Shown: positions 26,495 to 34,251 of the stretch, piece after piece
Position numbering within the stretch: position 1 is the stretch's first letter
Layout: each line of letters opens with the position of its first letter
Assembly: GCF_012641275.1 (NCBI RefSeq)
Contig: NZ_JABAIA010000002.1
Location: 1,550,001-1,614,000, forward strand
Origin: Chitinophaga varians
GTDB lineage: Bacteria; Bacteroidota; Bacteroidia; Chitinophagales; Chitinophagaceae
Direction of reading: 5' to 3'
DNA: 64,000 nucleotides
Translations under genes and position numbers: made by a program
Notes under the pieces: model-generated
Told to the model about the DNA's origin: nothing
Seen by the model: only the letters and a program-made list of their open reading frames with translations
Database searches by the model: none

Positions 26495-27376
26495 TTATCC
26501 ATGAACATCCATGAAGGCGCTGATTTTCTCCAGTGTGCTGATGGTGGCTGGCGACTGTATGGCTGTCAGCGGCCATACATGTGTCTGCCCTTCAAAGGTG
26601 ATCATATCGGCGAAGGGAGCGACAGTCCGGATGCGATCATAGAAATGTTTGCTGTCGTCGTATAGTACTTCCCGTGAGCCTGTCAGTATCAGTACCGGAG
26701 GGAAGGTGCCGAAGGTGCGCAATCCTGCGCTGGCGGCTTCAATCCTGCCTTGTGCGTAGTAATCCGCAAACCGTTTCATCTCTTCTTTGCTGAGGATAGG
26801 GTCGTTGGCACGGCGTGTCTCATATGATTCGTTCTCGCAGCGGAGGTCCAGCCAGGGCGAGATGAGCACCACACCGGCGGGCTGTTTGACGGGCGTACCG
26901 GATAACTGGTGGATGACGGAGACGAGTATGCCGCCGCCGGCGCTGTCGCCCAACAGGAATATGCTGGTGGCTGGATAGGCGGCAGCGATATGACGGTATA
27001 CTTTCTCGGCATCGTTGCAGCCTGCGGGGAACGGATGTTCAGGCGCCAGCGCATATTCCACCAGCAGTATTTTGCGGCGGAGCGTGGAGGCGAAGTGGCT
27101 GGTCATGGCCCGGTGTGAATGCAACGAGCCTAGTGCATAGGAGCCGCCGTGCAGCAGTATGATGAGTTCACCGACGGTAGCGTTGACTGGTATAAACCAG
27201 TGACAGCGCACACCTGCTATGGTCGTGCTTTCAATTTTTACGGTTTCATCGGTAGGGTAGATGTCTCCCAGCTGGTCGAACTGTTGTCTTATTTGTTGAA
27301 TATCCATGCGATGGCTAGTTTGGGCGTTAGCTGGTAAGGCAAGTAGCGTCAGTAAGAAAATGCATAGTCGTTTCAT
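26495..27376 (-). CDS. secreted alpha/beta hydrolase, hormone-sensitive lipase-type esterase
   Basis: A 293-residue hydrolase of the HSL family (carboxylesterase family IV). A signal peptide (LCIFLLTLLALPANAQ) sends it to the periplasm or beyond. The oxyanion motif HGG is at 76-78, the nucleophile elbow GDSAGG puts Ser at 145, and the acid (Asp240 or Asp241 in SREVLYDDS) and His266 (QTHVWP) complete the triad. EYALAPEHPFPA is also family-typical. It starts nine bases after the upstream membrane-protein gene. The natural ester is unknown. Confidence 0.88.
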   Translation of the reverse strand: MKRLCIFLLTLLALPANAQTSHRMDIQQIRQQFDQLGDIYPTDETVKIESTTIAGVRCHWFIPVNATVGELIILLHGGSYALGSLHSHRAMTSHFASTLRRKILLVEYALAPEHPFPAGCNDAEKVYRHIAAAYPATSIFLLGDSAGGGILVSVIHQLSGTPVKQPAGVVLISPWLDLRCENESYETRRANDPILSKEEMKRFADYYAQGRIEAASAGLRTFGTFPPVLILTGSREVLYDDSKHFYDRIRTVAPFADMITFEGQTHVWPLTAIQSPATISTLEKISAFMDVHG

Positions 27377-27385
27377 GTCTGCTGT

Positions 27386-27847
27386 TTAATGGTATTCGTT
27401 GTACAATGCCCACACGAGCAGGATAAACGAAATAAGCTGCAGGATGTTCCGCGAGGTGGTCCATTTTATCCATTGCCGGCTTCTTTTCAGCAGTTCCGGT
27501 GTACGTGGCGCGTCGTTATTCATTTTAGAGAAAGCGAGGATTTCTTTCACGAAATAGGTGGCCGTAGGAATGGTCACAGCGAGGAAACAAACCAGCGCCG
27601 TCAGCAGATAAGGCCTTACTGCAGGCCGCAACCAGTTGGTGGCCAGTGCGGTGATGAATGAAACAAGGAACAGCAGCTGCACGGGTATCCAGAAACGTGC
27701 GGAATGTTTGGTTTGTGGTGTGATCAGGGCAAAGGAGCGTGGGGGATCGGCAAACCAGTGTGGCATGCGGAAAATGCGCTCCCAGGAGCCTGCCAGGAAA
27801 ACGACAGCGGCGGCGATGGTGGCCGTCCATAATGAAAGAAGATGCAT
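27386..27847 (-). CDS. four-helix membrane protein (DUF1772-like)
   Basis: A 153-residue inner-membrane protein with four hydrophobic helices (about residues 3-22, 52-70, 80-99 and 130-150). The overall layout and the WxxxTTSRN segment before the last helix resemble DUF1772/anthrone-oxygenase-like proteins, which are small membrane proteins of poorly known function. The resemblance is weak. Position in the operon (17 bases after the SDR, nine before the esterase) suggests a role in the same small-molecule conversion. Confidence 0.6.
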   Translation of the reverse strand: MHLLSLWTATIAAAVVFLAGSWERIFRMPHWFADPPRSFALITPQTKHSARFWIPVQLLFLVSFITALATNWLRPAVRPYLLTALVCFLAVTIPTATYFVKEILAFSKMNNDAPRTPELLKRSRQWIKWTTSRNILQLISFILLVWALYNEYH

Positions 27848-27864
27848 AGTGTTGATTTAAGCGT

Positions 27865-28614
27865 TTATCCGGCGGTGATGCCGCCATCGACAGGGATAGC
27901 AGCGCCGGTGATGTATGTGGACTGTTCTGATGCGAGAAACAGGATAAGGGGGATGATGTCTTCCACCGTAGATATCCTGCCGATGGGCATGCCGGCGGCT
28001 ATTTTTTCCTGCATGCCGGGTTTAGCGGCCATGCGTTGCAGCCATTGTTCCGTCTGGATGGCGCTCACCACCAGCGCGTTGACACGGATGTTGTGACGTG
28101 CCTGTTCCAGCGCTGCCGCTTTGGTAAGGCCGATGACGCCGTGTTTGGCGGCCACGTACGCCGCGATGCCCTGACCTACGCCTTTCACGCCCGCTGTGCT
28201 GGCGGTGTTGATGATGCTGCCACCGTGGGCTTTCATGGCCAGTATCTCATATTTGAGGGAATGGAAGATGCCTGTGAGGTTCACTGCCAGCGTATCGGAG
28301 AACTGGCGGCTGGTCATCTGTTCCAGCGGACCGGTATATAGGTTGGCGCCGGCATTGTTAAAAGCAACATCCGGCGGGCCGTACCGCCTGCATGTTTCGT
28401 TGAGGAGGTGTTCCACTTCCTGCTCGTTCGTAACATCGGCTTGTACGAAGGTGGCTTCGCCACCGTCCGGACGGATGTTGGTTTCCAATTGTAATCCTTC
28501 AGCAAGGCGGCGGCCACAAAAAATTACCCGCGCCTCCATGGCGGCGAAGGCTCGGGCGGCGGCGGCACCCAGCCCAGAAGTACCGCCGGTGATCAATATG
28601 GTTTTACCTTTCAT
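27865..28614 (-). CDS. SDR-family oxidoreductase
   Basis: A 249-residue classical SDR: TGGTSGLGAA cofactor loop, DVTNEQEV, AFNNAGANLYTG, Ser139-region NTASTAGVKG, and the Tyr-x-x-x-Lys AYVAAKHGV. The C-terminal ITGAAIPVDGGITAG is the glucose-dehydrogenase-like ending common in this family. It is the first gene of a four-gene operon. Its upstream region carries a 19-bp dyad shared with the promoter of the adjacent regulator operon. The substrate is unknown. Confidence 0.9.
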   Translation of the reverse strand: MKGKTILITGGTSGLGAAAARAFAAMEARVIFCGRRLAEGLQLETNIRPDGGEATFVQADVTNEQEVEHLLNETCRRYGPPDVAFNNAGANLYTGPLEQMTSRQFSDTLAVNLTGIFHSLKYEILAMKAHGGSIINTASTAGVKGVGQGIAAYVAAKHGVIGLTKAAALEQARHNIRVNALVVSAIQTEQWLQRMAAKPGMQEKIAAGMPIGRISTVEDIIPLILFLASEQSTYITGAAIPVDGGITAG

Positions 28615-28633
28615 GGTGATCGTATTATTAATG

Positions 28634-28652
28634 TAGTTTGTATTGCAAACTA
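28634..28652. promoter_or_regulatory. operator dyad TAGTTTG-TATTG-CAAACTA upstream of the SDR operon
   Basis: A perfect 7-5-7 inverted repeat, 20 bases before the SDR start codon. A near-identical dyad is at 29597-29615 upstream of the regulator's own operon. The likely binder is the winged-helix protein encoded at 28698-28982. Confidence 0.7.
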
Positions 28653-28697
28653 AAATGGTTTAAAAAAAGCCGGCCATCGTACCGGTTGACTGCACCC

Positions 28698-28982
28698 TTA
28701 CAGATGCAGGTATTTTTTAATATCGTCCACATACTGCTCAAAAGCTTTACGGCCTTTGGCGGTAAGTTTACAGATGGTATGCGGATAGTTGCCCTTATAG
28801 GTTTTAATCACTTCGATATATGCTGCTTCACTCAGTTTTTTGATCTGATGGCTCAGGTTGCCCTGCGTAGTATTGGTGGTTTCCATCAAATAGGCAAAAT
28901 CGGCCTGTTTTAATTTGATCAGTACGGACACGATGGCCAATCGTACCGGTGTATTTAAAACAGGATCTAAATCATTGAACAT
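28698..28982 (-). CDS. small winged-helix (HTH_34-type) transcriptional regulator
   Basis: A 94-residue DNA-binding protein consisting only of a winged helix: LNTPVRLAIVSVLIKLKQADFAYLMETTNTTQGNLSHQIKKLSEAAYIEV, seen in segments, with ICKLTAKGRKAFEQYV as the dimerising C-terminal helix. This is the PF13601-like regulator common in Bacteroidota beside small membrane proteins. It lies 10 bases after such a gene (28993-29565), so the two are cotranscribed. A shared dyad upstream of this operon and of the next one suggests that it represses both. Confidence 0.87.
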   Translation of the reverse strand: MFNDLDPVLNTPVRLAIVSVLIKLKQADFAYLMETTNTTQGNLSHQIKKLSEAAYIEVIKTYKGNYPHTICKLTAKGRKAFEQYVDDIKKYLHL

Positions 28983-28992
28983 CCGTATTTGT

Positions 28993-29565
28993 TTATACTG
29001 TTGACTTTTTAAGCAGATACCCTGGTGCCAGATAGCCGGTCAGTACGGCCACGCCCAGCAGCAAAGGGGCATACTGTTCAGGCACAAAGATACTGGTCAC
29101 TGCCAAAATAAAAAACAATACACCTCCGCTGATCAGTGGCCGGAAACGTAATACCAGTCCTGTTACCAGCGTACCTGCGCCACCAATCAGCATATTACTG
29201 GTAAAAGGCTGGTTATGTTGCAGCACATTGATCAGCACAGACACCATAAAACTGATACCCAGTACAAGCCAGAGGTTCTTCAGATAAAAACCAAGATAGG
29301 TCTGTACCGCTCCCGGCCGCGACTGATAATGCCGGAAGGAAAGAAAAATGCCTGTAGCTACCAGTACCGGAAAAGGGAGGAAAAACAGCTTAAATGAAGT
29401 GAACGTTTTCAAAATAAAAAACAGGATACAACTCGCTGCTATGAGCCAGCCCCATAGCAGGAACAAAAAACTGTGCTCCCGCGCATTTTCCCTGGTTTGG
29501 GAAATGGCTTCTGTGATGATTTTCAGCCCTTGCAGCGGCTCCAGGTGATTGTCGGTCGTTTCCAT
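28993..29565 (-). CDS. four-to-five-helix membrane protein paired with a winged-helix regulator
   Basis: A 190-residue inner-membrane protein with hydrophobic helices near residues 33-52, 58-77, 98-117, 125-140 and 150-180. The cytoplasmic N-terminus (LQGLKIITEAISQTRENAREHSF) is conserved in Bacteroidota proteins found next to HTH_34 regulators. Function is unknown; a role in membrane stress or as a sensor that holds the regulator is inference. The operator dyad at 29597-29615 and a TATATTTG -7 element lie directly upstream. Confidence 0.72.
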   Translation of the reverse strand: METTDNHLEPLQGLKIITEAISQTRENAREHSFLFLLWGWLIAASCILFFILKTFTSFKLFFLPFPVLVATGIFLSFRHYQSRPGAVQTYLGFYLKNLWLVLGISFMVSVLINVLQHNQPFTSNMLIGGAGTLVTGLVLRFRPLISGGVLFFILAVTSIFVPEQYAPLLLGVAVLTGYLAPGYLLKKSTV

Positions 29566-29584
29566 TTAGTCATCAACTTTAAAT

Positions 29585-29617
29585 CAAATATAAATATAGT
29601 TTGTGTTACAAACCAAA
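29585..29617 (-). promoter_or_regulatory. promoter with operator dyad TAGTTTG-TGTTA-CAAACCA
   Basis: On the minus strand TTTG (29617-29614) and TATATTTG (29592-29585) are 21 bases apart. The dyad (29597-29615, one mismatch in the right arm) fills the spacer between them, an ideal place for repression. Compare the dyad at 28634-28652. Confidence 0.68.
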
Positions 29618-29697
29618 ATATATTTTCCAGGAGATAAAAATGATTTTTACGCTATGGATAATAATCTTATCGGGCGATAGTTGCTATACGGGTCCGG

Positions 29698-31008
29698 TCA
29701 CAGCGGAAAGCGCAGGGTAAAGGTACTTCCCTGGCCTACAGCGGTGTCCACGCTAATCTGTATATGGTGGTACTGCGCAATGGTATGAGCGATCGCCAGG
29801 CCGAGCCCATAGCCTTCTGTCGTGTCCCGTTGTACTTTCCGGAAACGATGGAAGATGGTATCTACTTCCGGGGAGGAAATACCAATACCTGTATCACTGA
29901 TGATCAGCAGATAATGGTCGGGGTGGATTTCTTCCGTTACCGTGATGCTGCCGTTTTCCCGGTTGTACTTGATGGCATTCTGCAACAGGTTGTACACTAA
30001 CTGAAAGATCAGGTCGTGATTGAGATGGTGCAGGACGGTTTGTGAAGAGAGGTGCATGGAAAAACGGAGGTTTTTCTCTTCCAGGCGATGGACCAGCTCC
30101 TCCATGACCTCTGTTACCAGCAGGCAGGGAGAGAAAGCCTCGTTTTTAGGAAACTGATCGTTTTCTATGCGTGAAATCAGCAGCAGGGAATGAACAATTT
30201 TCTTCAGGCGCTTCAGGGTTTTCATCATGCCCTGTATGGTATGCAGCAGTGCTTCGTCTGATTCCCTTTCTACCAGGAGGTTTTCCATTTTGCTTTGCAG
30301 GATGCTGATGGGCGTCATCAGTTCATGAGATGCGTTGGAAGTAAACTCCCGTTCTTTTTCAAAGGCTTCATTGATTTTGTTCATCAGTTCCACGAGGGAG
30401 TTGTCGAGATACTGAAAGTCTGCTGTAGACGTCTTTACGGGTGGCGCCTGTGCCTTGAACGGGAAGCGCCGGTGAAGCAGCCGTGTCTGGATAATGCCTC
30501 CCAGTGGTTTTAGTAACAGCCGTGTAAATACAAGGTCGATGAGGATGGTGATGATAATGAGCCCACCGAGCACGTAGAGCGCCATCCGTTGTAGTGGGCG
30601 GTTATATTGGTTGATGGTGGTGGTTTTTCTGCCTACTTCCAAAAGAAAGGCCCGGTGATTGGCTTGCAGGATGTGGCTAAGGACGCGATAGCTCAGGGTG
30701 TCCCCTTCCACTACCCGTTGCAGGGTGGCGATGGTGTCTGGCAGGATGGTTTTGCCGGCAGGTTCCAGAGAGATGTACTCTTCCTTGAGCATGGTATAAC
30801 TGCCGTAGGTATCTTCCCCCTGGAGGTAGGCGTCGATGCCGTTTTGTTGTATTACCTGCAGCACCTTTTTCTTCTGTTCGCGCAGATAATAATCATTGTA
30901 CTGATGTGCGATATCTTCTACCAATACCGGCAGCAACAGCACGAACAGCAATGCTACCGCCATTTTTGACAGTGTAATAAATAGTGTCAGTTTGGTAAAG
31001 AGTTTCAC
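29698..31008 (-). CDS. two-component sensor histidine kinase
   Basis: A 436-residue membrane kinase. Transmembrane helices at about 8-30 and 145-168 bracket a periplasmic sensor of roughly 115 residues. HisKA follows with phospho-acceptor His228 (NASHELMTPISIL). The catalytic ATP-binding domain shows NAIKYNREN, DTGIGIS and GYGLGLAIAHTI. The gene begins three bases after the response regulator gene and is the last of the barrel protein-regulator-kinase unit. The sensed signal is unknown. Confidence 0.92.
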   Translation of the reverse strand: MKLFTKLTLFITLSKMAVALLFVLLLPVLVEDIAHQYNDYYLREQKKKVLQVIQQNGIDAYLQGEDTYGSYTMLKEEYISLEPAGKTILPDTIATLQRVVEGDTLSYRVLSHILQANHRAFLLEVGRKTTTINQYNRPLQRMALYVLGGLIIITILIDLVFTRLLLKPLGGIIQTRLLHRRFPFKAQAPPVKTSTADFQYLDNSLVELMNKINEAFEKEREFTSNASHELMTPISILQSKMENLLVERESDEALLHTIQGMMKTLKRLKKIVHSLLLISRIENDQFPKNEAFSPCLLVTEVMEELVHRLEEKNLRFSMHLSSQTVLHHLNHDLIFQLVYNLLQNAIKYNRENGSITVTEEIHPDHYLLIISDTGIGISSPEVDTIFHRFRKVQRDTTEGYGLGLAIAHTIAQYHHIQISVDTAVGQGSTFTLRFPL

Positions 31009-31010
31009 GC

Positions 31011-31682
31011 TCAGATTTTTATTTTATAGCCTACATGCCGGATGGTTTGTAGCCAGTCTACTGTTGCATAGGACGACAATTTCCGCCGGATGTTCCTGAT
31101 GTGGACATCAATATAGTTAGAATCATATTCATCATCTGCGAGATCGCCCCATATATGGTCACTGAGCTGCATGCGTGATAATGGTCTGTTTTTATGCAAC
31201 AGCATGTAACTCAGCAGGTCAAATTCTTTACGGGAGAGGGGGATCTCCGTTTGTTCGAAATACACATTTCTTTTTTGCAGGTCCACATTAAAGTCGCCGA
31301 GCGGCACCAGCACGTCCTGCAACCCATACTTTCTCCGGGAAATGGCCTGCATGCGGGATTGCAGTTCCAGCAGGGAAAAAGGTTTAGGGAGATAGTCATC
31401 TGCCCCGAGGTCCAGGCCTTTGATGCGGTCTTCCAGTTGTCCGCGGGCAGTGAGAATGATATAGGCTGCTTCCGGGCATAATTTTCGTGCGCGTTGCAGC
31501 AGCTGTAGCCCGTCCATGTCCGGCAGTCCGAGGTCCAGCAATACAAAATCGTAGGTATTGTCTTCCAGCCGGACAAGTGCCTGGCTGGCGGATGCCACAA
31601 GGTCACAGTGATATGCCTTTTTCAGAAAGGCCTCCATTTCCGTGGCGATGGATTTTTCGTCTTCGATGATTAACACCTTCAT
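31011..31682 (-). CDS. OmpR/PhoB-family response regulator
   Basis: A 223-residue DNA-binding regulator. The receiver domain (1-120) has the acidic pair IIEDE, phospho-acceptor Asp50 (FVLLDLGLPDMDG), Thr/Lys switch residues in ILTARGQ and DYLPKPFS, and a winged-helix effector domain (about 130-223, with YDSNYIDVHIRNIRRKL). Its partner kinase is the adjacent downstream gene. The two upstream envelope proteins and the barrel protein in the same run are likely targets or co-regulated genes. Confidence 0.93.
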   Translation of the reverse strand: MKVLIIEDEKSIATEMEAFLKKAYHCDLVASASQALVRLEDNTYDFVLLDLGLPDMDGLQLLQRARKLCPEAAYIILTARGQLEDRIKGLDLGADDYLPKPFSLLELQSRMQAISRRKYGLQDVLVPLGDFNVDLQKRNVYFEQTEIPLSRKEFDLLSYMLLHKNRPLSRMQLSDHIWGDLADDEYDSNYIDVHIRNIRRKLSSYATVDWLQTIRHVGYKIKI

Positions 31683-31683
31683 A

Positions 31684-32562
31684 TCAGAACTGATAGTAAA
31701 AACTGCAATTCACAAATGAGTGAGTTTCGCCGGCGCCTGTGAGAGCTTTATCACTCAGGAGGGACAGCTGGTATTCCACTTCTACCATGTAGTGCGCGCG
31801 GTTGTAGGCCAGCGGCACTTTGAGGTTGTAGGACAGCAGGTCAAACCGGGAAGCTTCTTCGGTGACTGTTTGCCGGCCGACCGGTACGCCGGGCAGCAGG
31901 GGGAGCGGTAGTCCCATTTTACTGAGCTGGAGATATTTTTCCTGTACGTAGGACTGATAAAAGCGTTGCGTACCGGCCACTATGTCCAGTGCCGGCGTCA
32001 ACGTGATAACGTCTTTGTTTTTCATGATGCTGCCCAGCGTGATTTGTTTTTCGGTGTTAAACGTTATAAACAGGTCTTCCTGTTTACCGAATGCGTAATC
32101 TGCCTGGATGCCGGTCGTCATCCAATACCGGTATTTCAGTTCAGCCGAAGCGTTGTCCGGGTTTGCGGCCTGCAGAAACTGGGAAGACCCCGGGTAAAAG
32201 GTATGACTGTAGGCTATTGTGGCGGTTAACTTCTTCCCTATCGGGAAGTTGAACCCGGCAGTGGCGCTGGTGGCAGATACTGTATTGGCTGAGTCATGCA
32301 GCAACCGGTAGGCTGTTCCGCTGAAGTAGAGGCCGAACGGAAACTGCAAAACACCACTGGCGGCCACATAGGGCAGGGGAGTGGCAGCCGTTTGCCCGTA
32401 GTAGTTGGCATTGTTGGCGTAGAGCGCCCCAAGTGTAAACGTTGTTTTTTTCGGCGCTTCTGTCTGTGCCGTATCTGCCGGTACGCGTGCGGTATCTGTT
32501 TGCGCCTGCACAGACGTATGGCACAGCCCCGCCAGAAGGGTCAGTATTAGTGCATATCTCAT
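31684..32562 (-). CDS. predicted outer-membrane beta-barrel protein
   Basis: A 292-residue protein with a signal peptide (LILTLLAGLCHTSVQAQ) and a Thr/Ala/Asp-rich linker, then alternating hydrophobic-polar strands throughout and a terminal aromatic, SFYYQF, the usual barrel-assembly signal. Ten or twelve strands would fit. It starts a run in which the response regulator follows after one base, so expression and signalling are linked; it might be a sensor-associated porin. It has no clear family. Confidence 0.7.
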   Translation of the reverse strand: MRYALILTLLAGLCHTSVQAQTDTARVPADTAQTEAPKKTTFTLGALYANNANYYGQTAATPLPYVAASGVLQFPFGLYFSGTAYRLLHDSANTVSATSATAGFNFPIGKKLTATIAYSHTFYPGSSQFLQAANPDNASAELKYRYWMTTGIQADYAFGKQEDLFITFNTEKQITLGSIMKNKDVITLTPALDIVAGTQRFYQSYVQEKYLQLSKMGLPLPLLPGVPVGRQTVTEEASRFDLLSYNLKVPLAYNRAHYMVEVEYQLSLLSDKALTGAGETHSFVNCSFYYQF

Positions 32563-32586
32563 GACAATATCAATATTTTTAACCCG

Positions 32587-32910
32587 TCAGATAAGCTTTC
32601 GGATAATGATTTTTGGTTTAATGATCCTGATTGGTTGGACTGGCAATGGAGAAGGAATAGCCATCGGTTTGATGCCGCGCCTGGATTTAGGCACTTCTTT
32701 TATTTCCGGGAGCTTTACTTCCGGAAGGACCGATGCGTCAGCTGGTTTTTCGACAGGTTTATCTGCCGGCGTACGGGCCGGCGGAATACTGTCTGTTAAA
32801 GGGTCCATATGGTCAGCGGTACTAACATGTCCATATCCATAGCCTTTTTGAGGCTGCAGCCATGTCATCGCAGACATGAGCAGGGATGCCAATATGAACC
32901 GTCTTACCAT
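32587..32910 (-). CDS. secreted proline-rich protein, unknown
   Basis: A 107-residue protein with an N-terminal hydrophobic segment (residues 5-18). The remainder is rich in Pro, Lys, Ile and Glu (ADKPVEKPADASVLPEVKLPEIKEVP), low in complexity and probably extended, ending with the basic IRIIKPKIIIRKLI. A proline-rich periplasmic spacer is one reading. It lies 24 bases upstream of the barrel gene and may be cotranscribed. Confidence 0.6.
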   Translation of the reverse strand: MVRRFILASLLMSAMTWLQPQKGYGYGHVSTADHMDPLTDSIPPARTPADKPVEKPADASVLPEVKLPEIKEVPKSRRGIKPMAIPSPLPVQPIRIIKPKIIIRKLI

Positions 32911-32925
32911 ATGAACAGGATGAAG

Positions 32926-32962
32926 GCAGAATTTTGCCGTTGTGTTGCCGGCAAAATTCTGC
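32926..32962. terminator. perfect 14-bp hairpin between two secreted-protein genes
   Basis: GCAGAATTTTGCCG (32926-32939) and its complement (32949-32962) enclose a nine-base loop. T-rich sequence follows on the plus strand, whereas the genes on both sides run on the minus strand. It may attenuate read-through from the gene ending at 32977. Confidence 0.5.
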
Positions 32963-32976
32963 TTTTTCTTTTGAAA

Positions 32977-33456
32977 TTACAATATGCCCAGGCGTGCGCC
33001 TCCGGATATTTTTGTGTTCATCCGTACCGGTGCAACCACTTTTACCGCCTGCCGGGCCGCCGCGTGTATATTGGCCTGGGCGTTGACAGCACCGCTTCCG
33101 GCTTTCAGTGTTTGTTGCCCTGCGGCTTGTATGCCTGATTGCGCACCGATGCTGCCTGCATTTAATGTTTGCTGTGCCGCCGTTTGTACGCCGGCCGTTG
33201 CTTCAGTTACATGGGCACCGGCCTGTATGGCCTGCCGGGCAGACGCTTCTGCTGTTGCCGCCTGGCTGTTGCTCATACCGGCGCTGTTGACTGCCGGTCC
33301 GGACACGGTCGCATTCGCGCTGCCGCCGGCCGTCGTTTGTACGTTGCCGGGTTGCACCCCCGTAGTCATACTCCCACTGGTCTTAACGGTGGCCTGTTGC
33401 GCAAAAACTGCTCCGGAAAAGGTGAATGCTGCGAGGAACAATACTGTTGATTTCAT
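32977..33456 (-). CDS. secreted Ala/Gln/Gly-rich repeat protein
   Basis: A 159-residue protein with a signal peptide (cleavage near VFAQ). The mature part is almost free of charge and made of Ala, Gln, Gly, Thr, Ser and Asn, with two imperfect copies of an AAQQTLNAGSIGAQSGIQ-like unit (about residues 85-125). The C-terminus turns basic (VAPVRMNTKISGGARLGIL). The composition suggests an extended or fibrous surface or periplasmic protein; I know no family. A TACTTTTG promoter element lies upstream (33504-33497, minus strand). Confidence 0.6.
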   Translation of the reverse strand: MKSTVLFLAAFTFSGAVFAQQATVKTSGSMTTGVQPGNVQTTAGGSANATVSGPAVNSAGMSNSQAATAEASARQAIQAGAHVTEATAGVQTAAQQTLNAGSIGAQSGIQAAGQQTLKAGSGAVNAQANIHAAARQAVKVVAPVRMNTKISGGARLGIL

Positions 33457-33496
33457 AATAAACGGTTTTTCAGGTATTTGAATGATTGTCTGGAAT

Positions 33497-33504
33497 CAAA
33501 AGTA
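33497..33504 (-). promoter_or_regulatory. -7 element TACTTTTG for the Ala/Gln-rich protein gene
   Basis: Minus-strand match to TAnnTTTG about 41 bases before the ATG at 33456. No strong -33 element is seen. Confidence 0.5.
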
Positions 33505-33604
33505 GAAGGGCAAGATGAAGCGAAAATGAAAATTGGGAATTTTTTATCAGTCTGATCATGCACCTGTCAGAACGGATCTTTGGATCATTGTGTACCTTGC
33601 CGCC

Positions 33605-34177
33605 ATGAAATACCAGGAAGCCGTTATTGAAGAACTGTTGACCACCGCCTTTCAGGACGAGGCCCTGCGCAATGCCTACTATGAAGCGGCGCAGGAAAAA
33701 ATGTTCAGAAAAGGGGACCTGCTGCTGGAACAGGGGCAGATCTGCCGTTATTGTTATACCCTGTTGTCCGGCGCTGTCAGAGGGTTCTACCTGAAAGACG
33801 GCCGGGAGGTCACCACCTCATTTTGTTTTGCCAACGATGTGGTGATGTCGCTGGAAAGCGCTACCCGCCTGACGCCCAGCCCGGAGTCATTTGAAGTGCT
33901 GGAAGACAGCCTGGTGGAAGTGGTGTCTGTAGAGAAGCTCACGCTGTTACGGACACAGTTCCCGGTACTGGAAAAAGTATGGACACTGAGCATGGAAGCC
34001 TATGCCATCTGGCTGGAGGAACGGCTGGCCAGTTTGCAGTTCGCTACGGCCAAAGAACGCTACGGGCAATTATTGGAACGTTACCCGGAAATAGTGCGGA
34101 AGGTGCAGTTGAGCCATATTGCGTCCTATCTGGGCATTACCCTCGAGACCCTGAGCCGCATCCGGGCAAAGGGATAA
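33605..34177 (+). CDS. Crp/Fnr-family transcriptional regulator
   Basis: A 190-residue regulator with an N-terminal cyclic-nucleotide-binding-like beta-roll (FRKGDLLLEQGQICRYCYTLLSGAVRGFYLKDGREVTTSFCFANDVVMS, seen in segments) and a C-terminal helix-turn-helix (VQLSHIASYLGITLETLSRIRAKG). There is no Fnr-type Cys cluster. I start at the ATG at 33605; an in-frame ATG upstream would precede the TACCTTG element at 33593-33599. The next gene's promoter holds an FNR-like box, a possible target. Confidence 0.9.
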   Translation: MKYQEAVIEELLTTAFQDEALRNAYYEAAQEKMFRKGDLLLEQGQICRYCYTLLSGAVRGFYLKDGREVTTSFCFANDVVMSLESATRLTPSPESFEVLEDSLVEVVSVEKLTLLRTQFPVLEKVWTLSMEAYAIWLEERLASLQFATAKERYGQLLERYPEIVRKVQLSHIASYLGITLETLSRIRAKG

Positions 34178-34180
34178 TTA

Positions 34181-34225
34181 TTTGACATATATCAAACGGC
34201 GACTGGCACCGGTACCCCAATTTTG
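34181..34225 (+). promoter_or_regulatory. Fnr/Crp-like box and -7 element before the DUF418 gene
   Basis: TTTGACATATATCAAA (34181-34196) contains TTGAC-ATAT-ATCAA, nine of the ten specified positions of the FNR consensus TTGAT-N4-ATCAA. CAATTTTG at 34218-34225 resembles the -7 element. The box centre would lie at about -43, typical of class II activation. Confidence 0.5.
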
Positions 34226-34251
34226 CTGCATCAAATAAAACAAGCTTATTT

